Positions 47,312 to 55,779 of a DNA stretch of 64,000 nucleotides are shown here, piece after piece (the first letter of the stretch is position 1; every line of letters begins with the position of its first letter). The notes under the pieces were generated by a model. That model searched no databases and was not told the origin of the DNA. It worked only from the letters and a program-made list of their open reading frames with translations. Origin of the DNA: Massilia oculi (GTDB lineage: Bacteria > Pseudomonadota > Gammaproteobacteria > Burkholderiales > Burkholderiaceae_D); assembly GCF_003143515.1 (NCBI RefSeq), contig NZ_CP029343.1, forward strand, positions 4,216,001 through 4,280,000, given 5' to 3'. Position numbers and translations under genes: made by a program.

Positions 47312-47335
47312 TGCCCCGTAATCTGCCCCGTAATC
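47312..47335. repeat. 12-bp direct repeat before the diguanylate cyclase
   Basis: TGCCCCGTAATC occurs twice in direct tandem (47312-47323, 47324-47335) between flgN and the diguanylate cyclase gene. On the minus strand it reads GATTACGGGGCA twice and runs into CATAAT about 50 bases before the ATG. The spacing suits a regulator or promoter element. Confidence 0.7.
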
Positions 47336-47394
47336 TTGCCATCCGGAATGTTGGGGTTGGCGGGGTAGTCGCCGACCCTGCGACAGCGGGCGGA

Positions 47395-47865
47395 TTACCC
47401 GACTACATACCGCTTCGACACTCCCAGCCCGACGGTCTGGCCGCTGGCGCCATAGATCGCGCCGGTCGGCGCATTGGTCGGGGTGCGCAGGGCGTTGAGC
47501 ACGCCCTGGTTGTGCGCCAGCTGCTTGCTGATCAGCATGCCGTTGACGCGGTTGAGTTCTTTTGCTTCGCGGGCCACGTGCAGCATGCGCTGCCATTGTT
47601 CCCGCCCTGCGCCATCGTCGATGGCGGCCAGCCAGGGCTCCATGCCCGCTTCCGATCCTTCGCAGCCGGCTGCCCGCAGCGCCGCGTGGCGCTGTTGCGA
47701 CAGGCCCGACAGGCTCGCCAGCAGCGCGTTCTTTTGCGTGGTCAGGCTGGACAGCTCGTCGGCGTCGAGCGCGACCAGGGATTGCTGTTCCTGTTTCATC
47801 AATGCCACGAGGGCATCGAGGTGCTGGTGTTCTGCGGCAATAGTCTGGATCGGGCTCGGCGTCAT
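47395..47865 (-). CDS. flgN: Flagellar chaperone FlgN
   Basis: A 156-residue helical protein with the FlgN pattern: a Gln/Leu-rich coiled coil at the N-terminus (AAEHQHLDALVALMKQEQQSL), then LLASLSGLSQQRHAALR, and the C-terminal NRVNGMLISKQLAHNQGVLNAL helix region that binds FlgK and FlgL. It delivers the hook-filament junction proteins, encoded 9 kb away, to the export gate. It follows flgM by three bases, and the pair is driven by a sigma-28 promoter. Confidence 0.92.
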   Translation of the reverse strand: MTPSPIQTIAAEHQHLDALVALMKQEQQSLVALDADELSSLTTQKNALLASLSGLSQQRHAALRAAGCEGSEAGMEPWLAAIDDGAGREQWQRMLHVAREAKELNRVNGMLISKQLAHNQGVLNALRTPTNAPTGAIYGASGQTVGLGVSKRYVVG

Positions 47866-47868
47866 GGT

Positions 47869-48183
47869 TTAGCGTTGTCTTGAATGGAGCAAGTCGCGTA
47901 CGGTTTCTAGCAAGCCGTCCGCCACTTTCTCGGAGTTGACTTGGAACTGGCCATCGGCGATGGCCATCTTGATGCGTTCGACCTTTTTCGCGTCGAACAC
48001 CTGCGCGCCGCCGCCCACCGCATTGGCCATGGCCTGGCCTTGCGAGGACAGCCGGACGCTGTCGGTCTGCGCCTGGGGCGTCGGCGCCGTCGTTGCGGCC
48101 TTGTCGGCGCCACGCGCGGTATTCGTCTGCGTGGCCGCCGGCTGGAGGCCGGGGTTGCCCTTGAGCGTATCGTTGATTTTCAC
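47869..48183 (-). CDS. flgM: Anti-sigma-28 factor FlgM
   Basis: A 104-residue FlgM that binds FliA until it is exported through the finished hook. The N-terminal half is flexible (MKINDTLKGNPGLQPAATQT), and the C-terminal half has the FliA-binding helices FDAKKVERIKMAIADGQFQV and EKVADGLLETVRDLL. The start is GTG with AAGGA seven bases upstream. A sigma-28 promoter lies 50-76 bases before it, giving negative feedback by FliA on its own inhibitor. Confidence 0.95.
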   Translation of the reverse strand: MKINDTLKGNPGLQPAATQTNTARGADKAATTAPTPQAQTDSVRLSSQGQAMANAVGGGAQVFDAKKVERIKMAIADGQFQVNSEKVADGLLETVRDLLHSRQR

Positions 48184-48232
48184 AGCATCATCCTTCTCGG
48201 TTCGAAGCTACAAGCTCCGGGATCTGCTTGAT

Positions 48233-48259
48233 GTAACGGCTGCGCCTTTACAAACTTTA
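48233..48259 (-). promoter_or_regulatory. Sigma-28 (FliA) promoter of flgM-flgN
   Basis: On the minus strand: TAAAGTTT, an 11-base spacer and GCCGTTAC, compared with the consensus TAAAGTTT-N11-GCCGATAA. Only two positions differ, and the spacing is exact. The transcript should start about 43 bases before the flgM GTG. Confidence 0.9.
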
Positions 48260-48301
48260 GCGATCAATCACGAAATCGATGCGTCAAAATCTACAATTAC
48301 T

Positions 48302-49003
48302 TTAGAGAACTATTTCCACCATCCCGCCGTTGCGCGCCAGGCCGCTGACGACGGTGCCGGACTGGGTGCGCACCTGCACCACCTGGCCGTCGCTGGCGTT
48401 GTTGATCGCCTTCGCTTCGCTCGAAACCGAGAAGTTCGAACCGCGCGAAACCAGTCGTACCGCCTGGCCCTGCTTGATCACCTGTTGCGCGCGCAAGGTG
48501 TCCGTGCGTAGCGCGGTGCCGGCCGGCAGCGAGATGGTCGGGGTGCGGCCGATCGCCTGCGCCATGTCGGTGATGATGCCGTTCGGCATGGCGGCGATGT
48601 CGGCCTTCACCAGCACCAGCTGGCTCCCGTCGAGCGGCTGGCCCTGGGCCAGCGGCACGGCGGCGGCGACGTAGTCGGCCACCACGCTCACCTGCGCCTG
48701 CAGGTACAGCGACCAGGCCGGGGCGCTGCAGCGCACGCCCACCGTGGTCTTGCCCCAGGGGCGGGCGCCCGGTTGCAGGAAGGCTTCGGGCGCTGGGCAG
48801 GCCGGCAGCGAGAGGCGTGGATCGACGTCGCCCAACTTCACCGTCACCTGGCCCGGCAGGCCGGCGCTCTGGGTCTTCAGGAATTGCTCGGCGACCGCGC
48901 GCACCGCTTCCGGTTTCTGGCGGGCGGCGGCGGGCGTCTGTTGCGCCTGGGCGCCGCCGACCAGCAGAGCCAGCAGCGAAAAAGCGACAAATTGCTGTTT
49001 CAT
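48302..49003 (-). CDS. flgA: Flagellar P-ring chaperone FlgA
   Basis: A 233-residue periplasmic chaperone for P-ring assembly by FlgI. A signal peptide (FVAFSLLALLVGGAQAQ) is followed by a VRAVAEQFLKTQSAGLPGQ region, a SAF domain and the C-terminal VRTQSGTVVSGLARNGGMVEI. It is transcribed away from flgB and toward flgM. The region between flgA and flgB (167 bases) should carry the promoters of both; no clear sigma-28 site was found there. Confidence 0.94.
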   Translation of the reverse strand: MKQQFVAFSLLALLVGGAQAQQTPAAARQKPEAVRAVAEQFLKTQSAGLPGQVTVKLGDVDPRLSLPACPAPEAFLQPGARPWGKTTVGVRCSAPAWSLYLQAQVSVVADYVAAAVPLAQGQPLDGSQLVLVKADIAAMPNGIITDMAQAIGRTPTISLPAGTALRTDTLRAQQVIKQGQAVRLVSRGSNFSVSSEAKAINNASDGQVVQVRTQSGTVVSGLARNGGMVEIVL

Positions 49004-49169
49004 AGTGATTCCAGTTGAAGGGAGATCGGGAATGCTGCAATCTTAGGTCTAATGATTCCGTAGCGAAACATTGAATAGCGGGGGATTTCCACCTCCTTAT
49101 CCGTCGATTGCCCGGCAAGCCGGGTCCGTATCATCGCTTCTGTCCCAACAAGCCACCACCGGAGGCAGC

Positions 49170-49586
49170 ATGATCGGCAATCTCGACAACTACCTGCGTT
49201 TCAATGAAACCGCACTGTCCCTGCGCTCCCAGCGCCAGGAACTGCTGGCGTCGAACATCGCCAACGCCGACACGCCCAACTACAAGGCGCGCGACATCGA
49301 CTTCGCCAGCGCCCTGCAGAACGCGATGACGGGCGGCAAGAACGCCGGCGCGATGAACACCACCAATAACAGCCATATGCCGCGCGGCGCCGCCACCGGC
49401 GACACCCTGGCCAATGGCACGCCGGTGCTGTACCGCGGCGTGGTGCAGGGCAGCGTCGACGGCAATACCGTCGACATGGACGTCGAGCGCAACCAGTTCG
49501 CCGACAACGCGCTGCGCTACGAGGCCGGGATCATGATGATCAACAGCCAGCTCAAGGGCCTGATGACGGCGCTGCAGAGCCAATAA
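49170..49586 (+). CDS. flgB: Flagellar basal-body rod protein FlgB
   Basis: A 138-residue proximal rod protein. [34 protein letters not shown] residues are present as [17 protein letters not shown] and [12 protein letters not shown]; the end has the rod family helix [20 protein letters not shown] lies six bases before the ATG; a longer in-frame form to 49071 lacks this. It starts the rod-hook operon flgB to flgJ, in which all genes lie within 65 bases of each other. Confidence 0.96.
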   Translation: MIGNLDNYLRFNETALSLRSQRQELLASNIANADTPNYKARDIDFASALQNAMTGGKNAGAMNTTNNSHMPRGAATGDTLANGTPVLYRGVVQGSVDGNTVDMDVERNQFADNALRYEAGIMMINSQLKGLMTALQSQ

Positions 49587-49600
49587 GGAGCGGGTTGACC

Positions 49601-50002
49601 ATGTCGCTATTTAATATCTTCAATGTGTCGGGCTCGGCGATGAGCGCCCAGGCCCAGCGCCTGAACACCACCGCCAGCAACCTGGCCAATGCCGACAGCG
49701 CCACTTCGCCCACCGGCGAAGCCTACCGCGCCAAGGCGGTCGTGTTCGAGTCGGTGCCGACCGCCTCGGGCGCCACCGGCGTGCGCGTGCGCGAAGTGGT
49801 CGAAGACCCGTCGCCGCTCAAGCAGGTCTACGACCCCAAGCATCCGATGGCCGACGACAAGGGCTATGTGTCGATGCCCAACGTGAACGTGGTCGACGAG
49901 ATGGTGAACATGCTGTCGGCCTCGCGCTCCTACCAGACCAACGTCGAAACCATGAACGCAGCCAAGACCATGCTGCTCAAGACCCTGACCATCGGACAAT
50001 AA
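49601..50002 (+). CDS. flgC: Flagellar basal-body rod protein FlgC
   Basis: A 133-residue proximal rod protein with [20 protein letters not shown] at the start, the NLANADS rod motif, and the C-terminal [19 protein letters not shown] helix. The ATG at 49601 gives the usual N-terminus; an in-frame TTG at 49595 sits closer to AGGAG and is possible. It follows flgB by 14 bases. Confidence 0.95.
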   Translation: MSLFNIFNVSGSAMSAQAQRLNTTASNLANADSATSPTGEAYRAKAVVFESVPTASGATGVRVREVVEDPSPLKQVYDPKHPMADDKGYVSMPNVNVVDEMVNMLSASRSYQTNVETMNAAKTMLLKTLTIGQ

Positions 50003-50015
50003 CCTTCTACTCATC

Positions 50016-50729
50016 ATGACCAGCCCGATCAGCACCCAGAGCGCCACCTCGAATATTTCCGACCTGCAGTCGGCGATGAACGCCAAGCCGAAGGCCGAGA
50101 CCGACAGCGTCCAGGCCGATACCGACAAGTTCATGACCCTGCTCGTCACCCAGCTGCAGAACCAGGATCCCTTGAACCCGATGGACAACGCGCAGATGAC
50201 CAGCCAGCTGGCCCAGCTGCAGACCGTGACCGGCGTGAACAAGCTGAACACGACCCTGGAATCGCTCAAGTCGAGCTACCAGTCGACCGAATCGCTGCAG
50301 GCGACCCAGCTGATCGGCTCCGGTGTGCTGGTCGAGGGCGACGGCATCCTGCTGCACAAGAGCCAGGCGATCCTGGGCGTGGAGCTGGAAACCCCGGCCG
50401 ACAAGGTGCAGGTCGTCATCAGCGATTCCAGCGGCAAGGACGTCGCCTCGCTGGAAATGGGCGCACAGGAAGCGGGCATCATCCCGATCGCCTGGGACGG
50501 CGTGCCAGACCCGAACAAGCTCGACGCCGACGGCAAGCCGGTGGTGCTGGCGGACGGCGCGTATTCCTTCCGCGTGGTGGCCAGCCGCGGCGGCGAAACG
50601 CTCAAGGACGCCAAGGCGCTGGCCTTCGACAGCGTCGCCAGCGTCACCACCGGCGGCAAGGATGGCGTCAAGCTCAATCTGCCGGGCAAGGGTTCCGTGA
50701 CCCTGGCCGACATCAAGCAAGTCATGTAA
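50016..50729 (+). CDS. flgD: Flagellar hook assembly protein FlgD
   Basis: A 237-residue hook cap protein that drives polymerisation of FlgE. The family segments DKFMTLLVTQLQNQDPLNPM and MTSQLAQLQTVTGVNKLN are near the N-terminus, followed by the two beta domains with VQVVISDSSGKDV, IAWDGVPDPN and the end LPGKGSVTLADIKQVM. No strong ribosome site precedes the ATG, which lies 13 bases after flgC. Confidence 0.95.
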   Translation: MTSPISTQSATSNISDLQSAMNAKPKAETDSVQADTDKFMTLLVTQLQNQDPLNPMDNAQMTSQLAQLQTVTGVNKLNTTLESLKSSYQSTESLQATQLIGSGVLVEGDGILLHKSQAILGVELETPADKVQVVISDSSGKDVASLEMGAQEAGIIPIAWDGVPDPNKLDADGKPVVLADGAYSFRVVASRGGETLKDAKALAFDSVASVTTGGKDGVKLNLPGKGSVTLADIKQVM

Positions 50730-50768
50730 GCAAGCCGCTTACCTTTTACCTCATTCAGGAGCATTACC

Positions 50769-52292
50769 ATGTCTTTCCAACAAGGCTTGAGCGGCTTGAA
50801 CGGCGCCGCCAAATCGCTTGACGTCATCGGCAACAATATCGCCAACGCCAGCACGGTCGGTTTCAAGGGCTCGACCACCCAGTTCGCCGACGTCTACGCG
50901 AACGCGCTCAACGGCGCCGGCGGCACCCAGGCCGGCATCGGCGTGAAGGTCGCGGCCATCGCCCAGCAATTCAACCAGGGCAATATCGAAACCTCGGGCA
51001 ATCCGCTCGACATCGCCATCAACGGCGCCGGCTTCTTCCGCATCGAGCAGGCCGGCGTGGTCCAGTATTCGCGCAATGGCCAGTTCTCGCTCGACAAGAA
51101 CGGCTACATCGTCAACGCCCAGGGCGCCAAGCTGACCGGCTACGGCCTCGGCGCGAACGGCCAGCTGGCCGCCGGCGCCCCGGTGCCGATCCAGATCGAC
51201 ACCTCGGACCAGCCGCCGAAGGTCACCTCGAACATCTTCGCCGAGATCCAGCTCGATTCGCGCTCGCAGCCGCCGGCCAACAAGCCGTTCAACCCGAACG
51301 ATCCGACCACCTATAACAAGCAGAGCCCGCTGAGCACCTACGACACGCTGGGCAACCCGCACACCCTGTCGCTGTACTACGTGAAGACCGAAGCCGGCGA
51401 GTGGGATGTCTACACCAGCATGGACGGCACCGAGATGGAGTCGGCGAAAGCCGCCGGCGTTACCCTGACCGACGCCGGCGTGCTGGGCGCCCGCACCACC
51501 TGGGACAACGCCGACGCGGCGGGCAAGGCGGGCGCCATCACCGCCTACGCCACCTCGGCTGCGAATGCCGTGCGCACCGCCGCCGTCGCCGCCGATCCGG
51601 CCATGAGCGCGGACGACCAGGCCAAGATCGCCGCCACCGCCACCGCCGCCGCCGCCATTCCCGGCGCCACGCCGGAGCAGGTCAACGCCGCGATCATGAA
51701 AGTGCTGGCCGTGGCGCCGAAACCGCTCGGCACCCTGCATTTCGACACCAATGGCGCGCTGAACATGGCCACCAGCGGCACCGGCCCCGGCTTCAACGGC
51801 AAGTTCTCGGCCTCGCTGCCGGTCGTGCCGTCCACCGGCGCCGAGCTGCAGATCCCGGTGACCTTCGACTTCGCCAAGAGCACCCAGTATGGCAACGCCA
51901 CCAGCGAGAAGCGACTGGACCAGGACGGCTACAAGCCGGGCGCCCTGCAGCGCTTCACCACCGGCGCCGACGGCATCATCCTGGGCCAGTACAGCAATGG
52001 CCAGACCAAGCCGCTGGGCCAGGTGATCCTGGCCAATTTCACCAACCCGAACGGGCTCGAGCCGCTGGGTAACAACGCCTGGGCCGAATCGGCCCAGTCG
52101 GGCACCCCGCTGATCGGCACCGCCGGCACCGGCGGCATGGGCGTGCTGCAGGCGGGCTCGGTCGAAGCGTCGAGCGTCGACCTGACCGCCGAGCTGGTCA
52201 ACATGATCACCGCGCAGCGCGTCTACCAGGCGAATGCGCAGACCATCAAGACGCAGGACTCGGTGCTGCAGACGCTGGTGAACCTGCGTTGA
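50769..52292 (+). CDS. flgE: Flagellar hook protein FlgE with Ala-rich insertion
   Basis: A 507-residue hook protein, about 100 longer than enteric FlgE (402). The N-terminal rod-family helix (QQGLSGLNGAAKSLDVIGNN and NASTVGFKGS), the D1 domain, and the C-terminal helix (TAELVNMITAQRVYQANAQT) are normal. The extra length is a helical, Ala-rich segment at about residues 230-315 (51456-51715), containing YATSAANAVRTAAVAADPAM and IAATATAAAAIPGA, inserted before GTLHFDTNG. CAGGAG precedes the ATG. Confidence 0.95.
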   Translation: MSFQQGLSGLNGAAKSLDVIGNNIANASTVGFKGSTTQFADVYANALNGAGGTQAGIGVKVAAIAQQFNQGNIETSGNPLDIAINGAGFFRIEQAGVVQYSRNGQFSLDKNGYIVNAQGAKLTGYGLGANGQLAAGAPVPIQIDTSDQPPKVTSNIFAEIQLDSRSQPPANKPFNPNDPTTYNKQSPLSTYDTLGNPHTLSLYYVKTEAGEWDVYTSMDGTEMESAKAAGVTLTDAGVLGARTTWDNADAAGKAGAITAYATSAANAVRTAAVAADPAMSADDQAKIAATATAAAAIPGATPEQVNAAIMKVLAVAPKPLGTLHFDTNGALNMATSGTGPGFNGKFSASLPVVPSTGAELQIPVTFDFAKSTQYGNATSEKRLDQDGYKPGALQRFTTGADGIILGQYSNGQTKPLGQVILANFTNPNGLEPLGNNAWAESAQSGTPLIGTAGTGGMGVLQAGSVEASSVDLTAELVNMITAQRVYQANAQTIKTQDSVLQTLVNLR

Positions 52293-52353
52293 TGATCATG
52301 CTGGCGGTGCTTGAACGCGCCGCCGCATTTCCGCACTACTTAAGGACCACACC

Positions 52354-53094
52354 ATGGACCGCCTGATCTACACCGCCGCCTCCGGCGCCAAGCACATCCT
52401 CGAGCAGCAGGCCACGACCTCGAACAACCTGGCCAACGTCAGCACCACCGGCTTCCGGGCCCAGATGGACGTGTTCCGCGCCGCGCCGGTGCAGGGCCCG
52501 GGCCTGCCGACGCGCGCCTTCGTGGTCGACTCGACCGCCGGCAACGATTTCTCGTCGGGCGCGCTGCAGGTCACGGGCCGCGACCTGGACGTGGCGGTGA
52601 AGGGGCAGGGCTGGCTGGCAGTGCAGATGCCGGACGGCACCGAGGCGTATACCCGCAACGGTTCGCTGCAGATGAGCCCGAACGGCGTGCTGACCACCGC
52701 GTCCGGCCAGACGGTCGCCGGCGAGGGCGGTCCGATCACCATCCCGCCCGACGCCACCGTGACGGTCGGCGGCGACGGCACGATCTCGACCATCTCCAAC
52801 GTCGATTCGCCGGCCGCGCCGGCCGTGCTGGGCCGCCTGAAGCTGGTCAATCCTCCTGAAGGCGACCTGGTGCGCGGCGACGACGGATTGTTCCGCCTGA
52901 AGGATGGCGGCAACGCCCAGCCCGACCCCAATGTGCGGGTGGCGGGCGGCGCGCTCGAGGGCAGCAACGTCAATCCGGTCGATTGCATGGTCGATATGAT
53001 CTCCCTGGCAAGGTCGTTCGACACGCAAATGAGCCTGTTGAAGAACGCCGAGAATAACGCCGCAAAAGCGACCCAGATCCTCGCTTTGAATTGA
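52354..53094 (+). CDS. flgF: Flagellar basal-body rod protein FlgF
   Basis: A 246-residue distal-rod protein. It starts MDRLIYTAASGAKHILEQQA, with the NLANVSTTGFRAQ rod motif, a middle domain with GWLAVQMPDGTEAYTRNGS, and the C-terminal NVNPVDCMVDMISLARSFD. AAGGA precedes the ATG. It lies 61 bases after flgE. Confidence 0.95.
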   Translation: MDRLIYTAASGAKHILEQQATTSNNLANVSTTGFRAQMDVFRAAPVQGPGLPTRAFVVDSTAGNDFSSGALQVTGRDLDVAVKGQGWLAVQMPDGTEAYTRNGSLQMSPNGVLTTASGQTVAGEGGPITIPPDATVTVGGDGTISTISNVDSPAAPAVLGRLKLVNPPEGDLVRGDDGLFRLKDGGNAQPDPNVRVAGGALEGSNVNPVDCMVDMISLARSFDTQMSLLKNAENNAAKATQILALN

Positions 53095-53158
53095 TAGTTG
53101 CCCCGGCATAATTCTATTGTGCGTGGCGGTGTTCGCCTGCCACCAATAGGAGAATGCC

Positions 53159-53941
53159 ATGATTCGTTCGCTGTACATCGCCAAGACCGGTCTGGAAGCC
53201 CAGCAGACCAACCTGGACGTCATTTCGAACAACCTCGCCAACGTCAGCACCAACGGCTTCAAGAAGTCGCGCGCCGTGTTCGAGGACCTGCTGTACCAGA
53301 ACGTGCGCCAGCCCGGCGCCCAGTCGTCGCAGCAGACCAACCTCCCATCGGGCCTGCAGATCGGTACCGGTGTGCGCACCGTCGCCACCGAGCGCATCCA
53401 CACCCAGGGCAACCCCCAGCTGACCGGCAATGACAAGGACGTCATGGTCAACGGTCCCGGCTACTTCCCGGTCCTGATGCCGGACGGCACCCAGGCATAT
53501 ACCCGCGACGGCTCCTTCCAGAAAGACCAGAACGGCCAGCTCGTCACCTCGAGCGGCTTCGTGGTCCAGCCCGCCATCACCGTGCCGGTGAACGCCGAAT
53601 CGATCAGCGTCGGCCGCGACGGCACCGTGTCGGTCAAGATCGCCGGCGAAACCGCGATGACCCAGATCGGCGCCCTGCAGCTGGCCACCTTCATCAATCC
53701 CGCCGGCCTCGAGTCGCGCGGCGAGAACCTGTACGTCGAGACCACCGCCTCCGGCGCGCCGAACCTCAACGTGCCAGGCACCAATGGCGCAGGCAACCTG
53801 ATGCAAGGGTATGTCGAAGCGTCGAACGTCAACGTGGTCGAAGAGATGGTCGCCATGATCCAGACGCAGCGCGCGTACGAGATCAACAGCAAGGCGATCA
53901 CGACCTCCGACCAGATGCTTCAGAAACTGTCCCAGCTCTAA
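53159..53941 (+). CDS. flgG: Flagellar basal-body rod protein FlgG
   Basis: A 260-residue distal-rod protein, the normal length. It has the N-terminal [20 protein letters not shown] and [21 protein letters not shown], the domain with [20 protein letters not shown], and the C-terminal [25 protein letters not shown] precedes the ATG. It lies 64 bases after flgF. Confidence 0.97.
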   Translation: MIRSLYIAKTGLEAQQTNLDVISNNLANVSTNGFKKSRAVFEDLLYQNVRQPGAQSSQQTNLPSGLQIGTGVRTVATERIHTQGNPQLTGNDKDVMVNGPGYFPVLMPDGTQAYTRDGSFQKDQNGQLVTSSGFVVQPAITVPVNAESISVGRDGTVSVKIAGETAMTQIGALQLATFINPAGLESRGENLYVETTASGAPNLNVPGTNGAGNLMQGYVEASNVNVVEEMVAMIQTQRAYEINSKAITTSDQMLQKLSQL

Positions 53942-53950
53942 TCCACGCCC

Positions 53951-54604
53951 ATGAAAAGCCTGTCCCTGTCCTTCCTCGCCGCCGTCGTGCTGCTCGCCGG
54001 TTGCAATACCGCGCCGACCACCATCGTGCAAGGCCCGACCAGCGCCCGTCCGATGCTGGTCGACAACGCGCCGGCCACCGACGGCGCGATCTTCAACGTC
54101 AACAGCTACCGCCCGATGTTCGAAGACCGCCGTGCGCGCCATATCGGCGACCTGCTGACCGTCAACATCAGCGAGCGCACCACCGCCAACAAGACCGGCG
54201 CCAGCTCGGGCAACAAGACCGGCAGCGCCAGCTTCACCGCGCCGGGGCTGTTGGCGGGCAAGATCGGCGCCGGGGTCGACCTGGAGTCGGGCACCAAGTA
54301 TGCCGACGGCGACAACCAGAGCGCCTCGAACAACTTCAGCGGCACCATCGGCGTGACCGTCACCGAAGTGCTGCCCAACGGTAACCTGATCGTGGCCGGC
54401 GAAAAGCAGGTCGCGATGAACAAGGGCACCGAGTTCATCCGCTTCTCGGGCATGGTCAGCCCGGACACGATCCAGGCCGGCAATACGGTCTCGTCGGCGG
54501 TGATCGCCGATGCGCGGGTCGAATACCGCACCAACAGCCGTCTCGACCGCGCCGAGGTGACCTCGATGCTGTCGCGCTTCTTCCTGTCGATGCTGCCGTT
54601 CTGA
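53951..54604 (+). CDS. flgH: Flagellar L-ring lipoprotein FlgH
   Basis: A 217-residue outer-membrane ring lipoprotein. The signal peptide ends in LLAGC with the lipidated Cys18. MFEDRRARHIGDLLTVNISERT, the GT-rich repeat region, EVLPNGNLIVAGEKQVAMN and the end TSMLSRFFLSMLPF are conserved. Nine bases after flgG, so coupled translation is likely. Its stop lies in the first copy of a 9-bp repeat. Confidence 0.96.
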   Translation: MKSLSLSFLAAVVLLAGCNTAPTTIVQGPTSARPMLVDNAPATDGAIFNVNSYRPMFEDRRARHIGDLLTVNISERTTANKTGASSGNKTGSASFTAPGLLAGKIGAGVDLESGTKYADGDNQSASNNFSGTIGVTVTEVLPNGNLIVAGEKQVAMNKGTEFIRFSGMVSPDTIQAGNTVSSAVIADARVEYRTNSRLDRAEVTSMLSRFFLSMLPF

Positions 54605-54627
54605 TTGTTCTGATTGTTCTGATTGTT
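54601..54627. repeat. 9-bp tandem repeat at the flgH-flgI junction
   Basis: CTGATTGTT occurs three times in tandem; the first copy contains the flgH stop codon and each copy repeats the TGA in the same frame. The tract separates flgH from flgI and is a likely site of copy-number slippage. Confidence 0.8.
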
Positions 54628-54637
54628 AGAGAATTCC

Positions 54638-55750
54638 ATGCGTAAAATCACCGTCTTCATGCTGCTCGCCGCCGTTCTCGGGGGAACTGCTCCAGTGGCC
54701 CAGGCCGAGCGCCTGAAGGACCTGGCGACCATCGCCGGCGTGCGCCAGAACCAGTTGTCCGGCTACGGCATCGTCGTGGGCCTGGACGGCACCGGCGACC
54801 AGACCACGCAAACCCCGTTCACCGTGCAGTCGATCAAGGCGATGCTGCAGCAGAAGGGCATCAACCTGCCGCCCGGCGTCCAGCTGCAGCTGAAGAACGT
54901 GGCGGCCGTCATGGTCACCACCTCGCTGCCGGCCTTCGCCCAGCCGGGCCAGACGCTGGACATCACCGTGTCGTCGATCGGCAACGCGAAAAGCCTGCGC
55001 GGCGGCACCTTGCTGATGGCGCCGCTGCACGGCGCCGACGGCCAGGTGTACGCGATGGCCCAGGGCAGCCTGGTGGTCGGCGGCGTCGGCGCGCAAGCCC
55101 CGGGCGGCGGCGCGCAGGTGCAGGTGAACCACCTGTCGGTGGGCCGCATCTCGGGCGGCGCGACCGTCGAGCGCGCGGTGGCCTCGAACCTGGGCGCGGA
55201 CAACCAGATCCGCCTGGAACTGAAAGAGACCGATTTCGCCACCGCGGCGCGCGTCGTGGAGGCTGTCAACGACCAGTTCGGTCCCGGCGTCGCGACCGCA
55301 CTCGACGGCCGCGTGGTGCGCGTGCGCACCCCGTCGTCGAGCGACCAGCGCGTGGCCTTCCTGGGCCAGCTGGAACAGATCGACGTCAAGCAGCCGCTGG
55401 CCTCGGCCAAGGTGATCATGAACGCGCGCACCGGTTCGGTCGTGATGAACCAGGCCGTGATGCTGGAAAACTGCGCGATCTCGCACGGCAACCTGTCGGT
55501 GACGATCGGCGCCGACACGCAGGTGAGCCAGCCGAATCCGGGCAGCCTGGGCGCCACCGTCGTGACCCAGAACCCGACCGTCGAGATCAGGAAGGAACCG
55601 GGCCAGGTGCTCAACGTGAAGGGCGGCGCCTCGCTGGCCGAAGTGGTGAAGGCGATGAATTCGATCGGCGCCACCCCGCAAGACCTGCTGGCCATCCTGC
55701 AGGCGCTGAAGGCGTCCGGTTCGCTGCGCGCCGAACTCGAGATCATCTAA
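54638..55750 (+). CDS. flgI: Flagellar P-ring protein FlgI
   Basis: A 370-residue periplasmic ring protein with a cleavable signal peptide (FMLLAAVLGGTAPVAQA) and the family segments LKDLATIAGVRQNQLSGYGI, VGLDGTGDQT, ARTGSVVMNQAV and ALKASGSLRAELEII. The ATG at 54638 gives the signal peptide; an in-frame upstream start at 54623 lies within the repeat tract. Its assembly needs FlgA. Confidence 0.96.
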   Translation: MRKITVFMLLAAVLGGTAPVAQAERLKDLATIAGVRQNQLSGYGIVVGLDGTGDQTTQTPFTVQSIKAMLQQKGINLPPGVQLQLKNVAAVMVTTSLPAFAQPGQTLDITVSSIGNAKSLRGGTLLMAPLHGADGQVYAMAQGSLVVGGVGAQAPGGGAQVQVNHLSVGRISGGATVERAVASNLGADNQIRLELKETDFATAARVVEAVNDQFGPGVATALDGRVVRVRTPSSSDQRVAFLGQLEQIDVKQPLASAKVIMNARTGSVVMNQAVMLENCAISHGNLSVTIGADTQVSQPNPGSLGATVVTQNPTVEIRKEPGQVLNVKGGASLAEVVKAMNSIGATPQDLLAILQALKASGSLRAELEII

Positions 55751-55779
55751 TCATCAAACCTGACTGAATCGAGCCCCGC

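Noticed and set aside
49004..49169. Sigma-28 promoters in the flgA-flgB gap
   Set aside because: CTAAGA and CCGATC occur on the flgA strand, but the spacing and bases depart too far from consensus.
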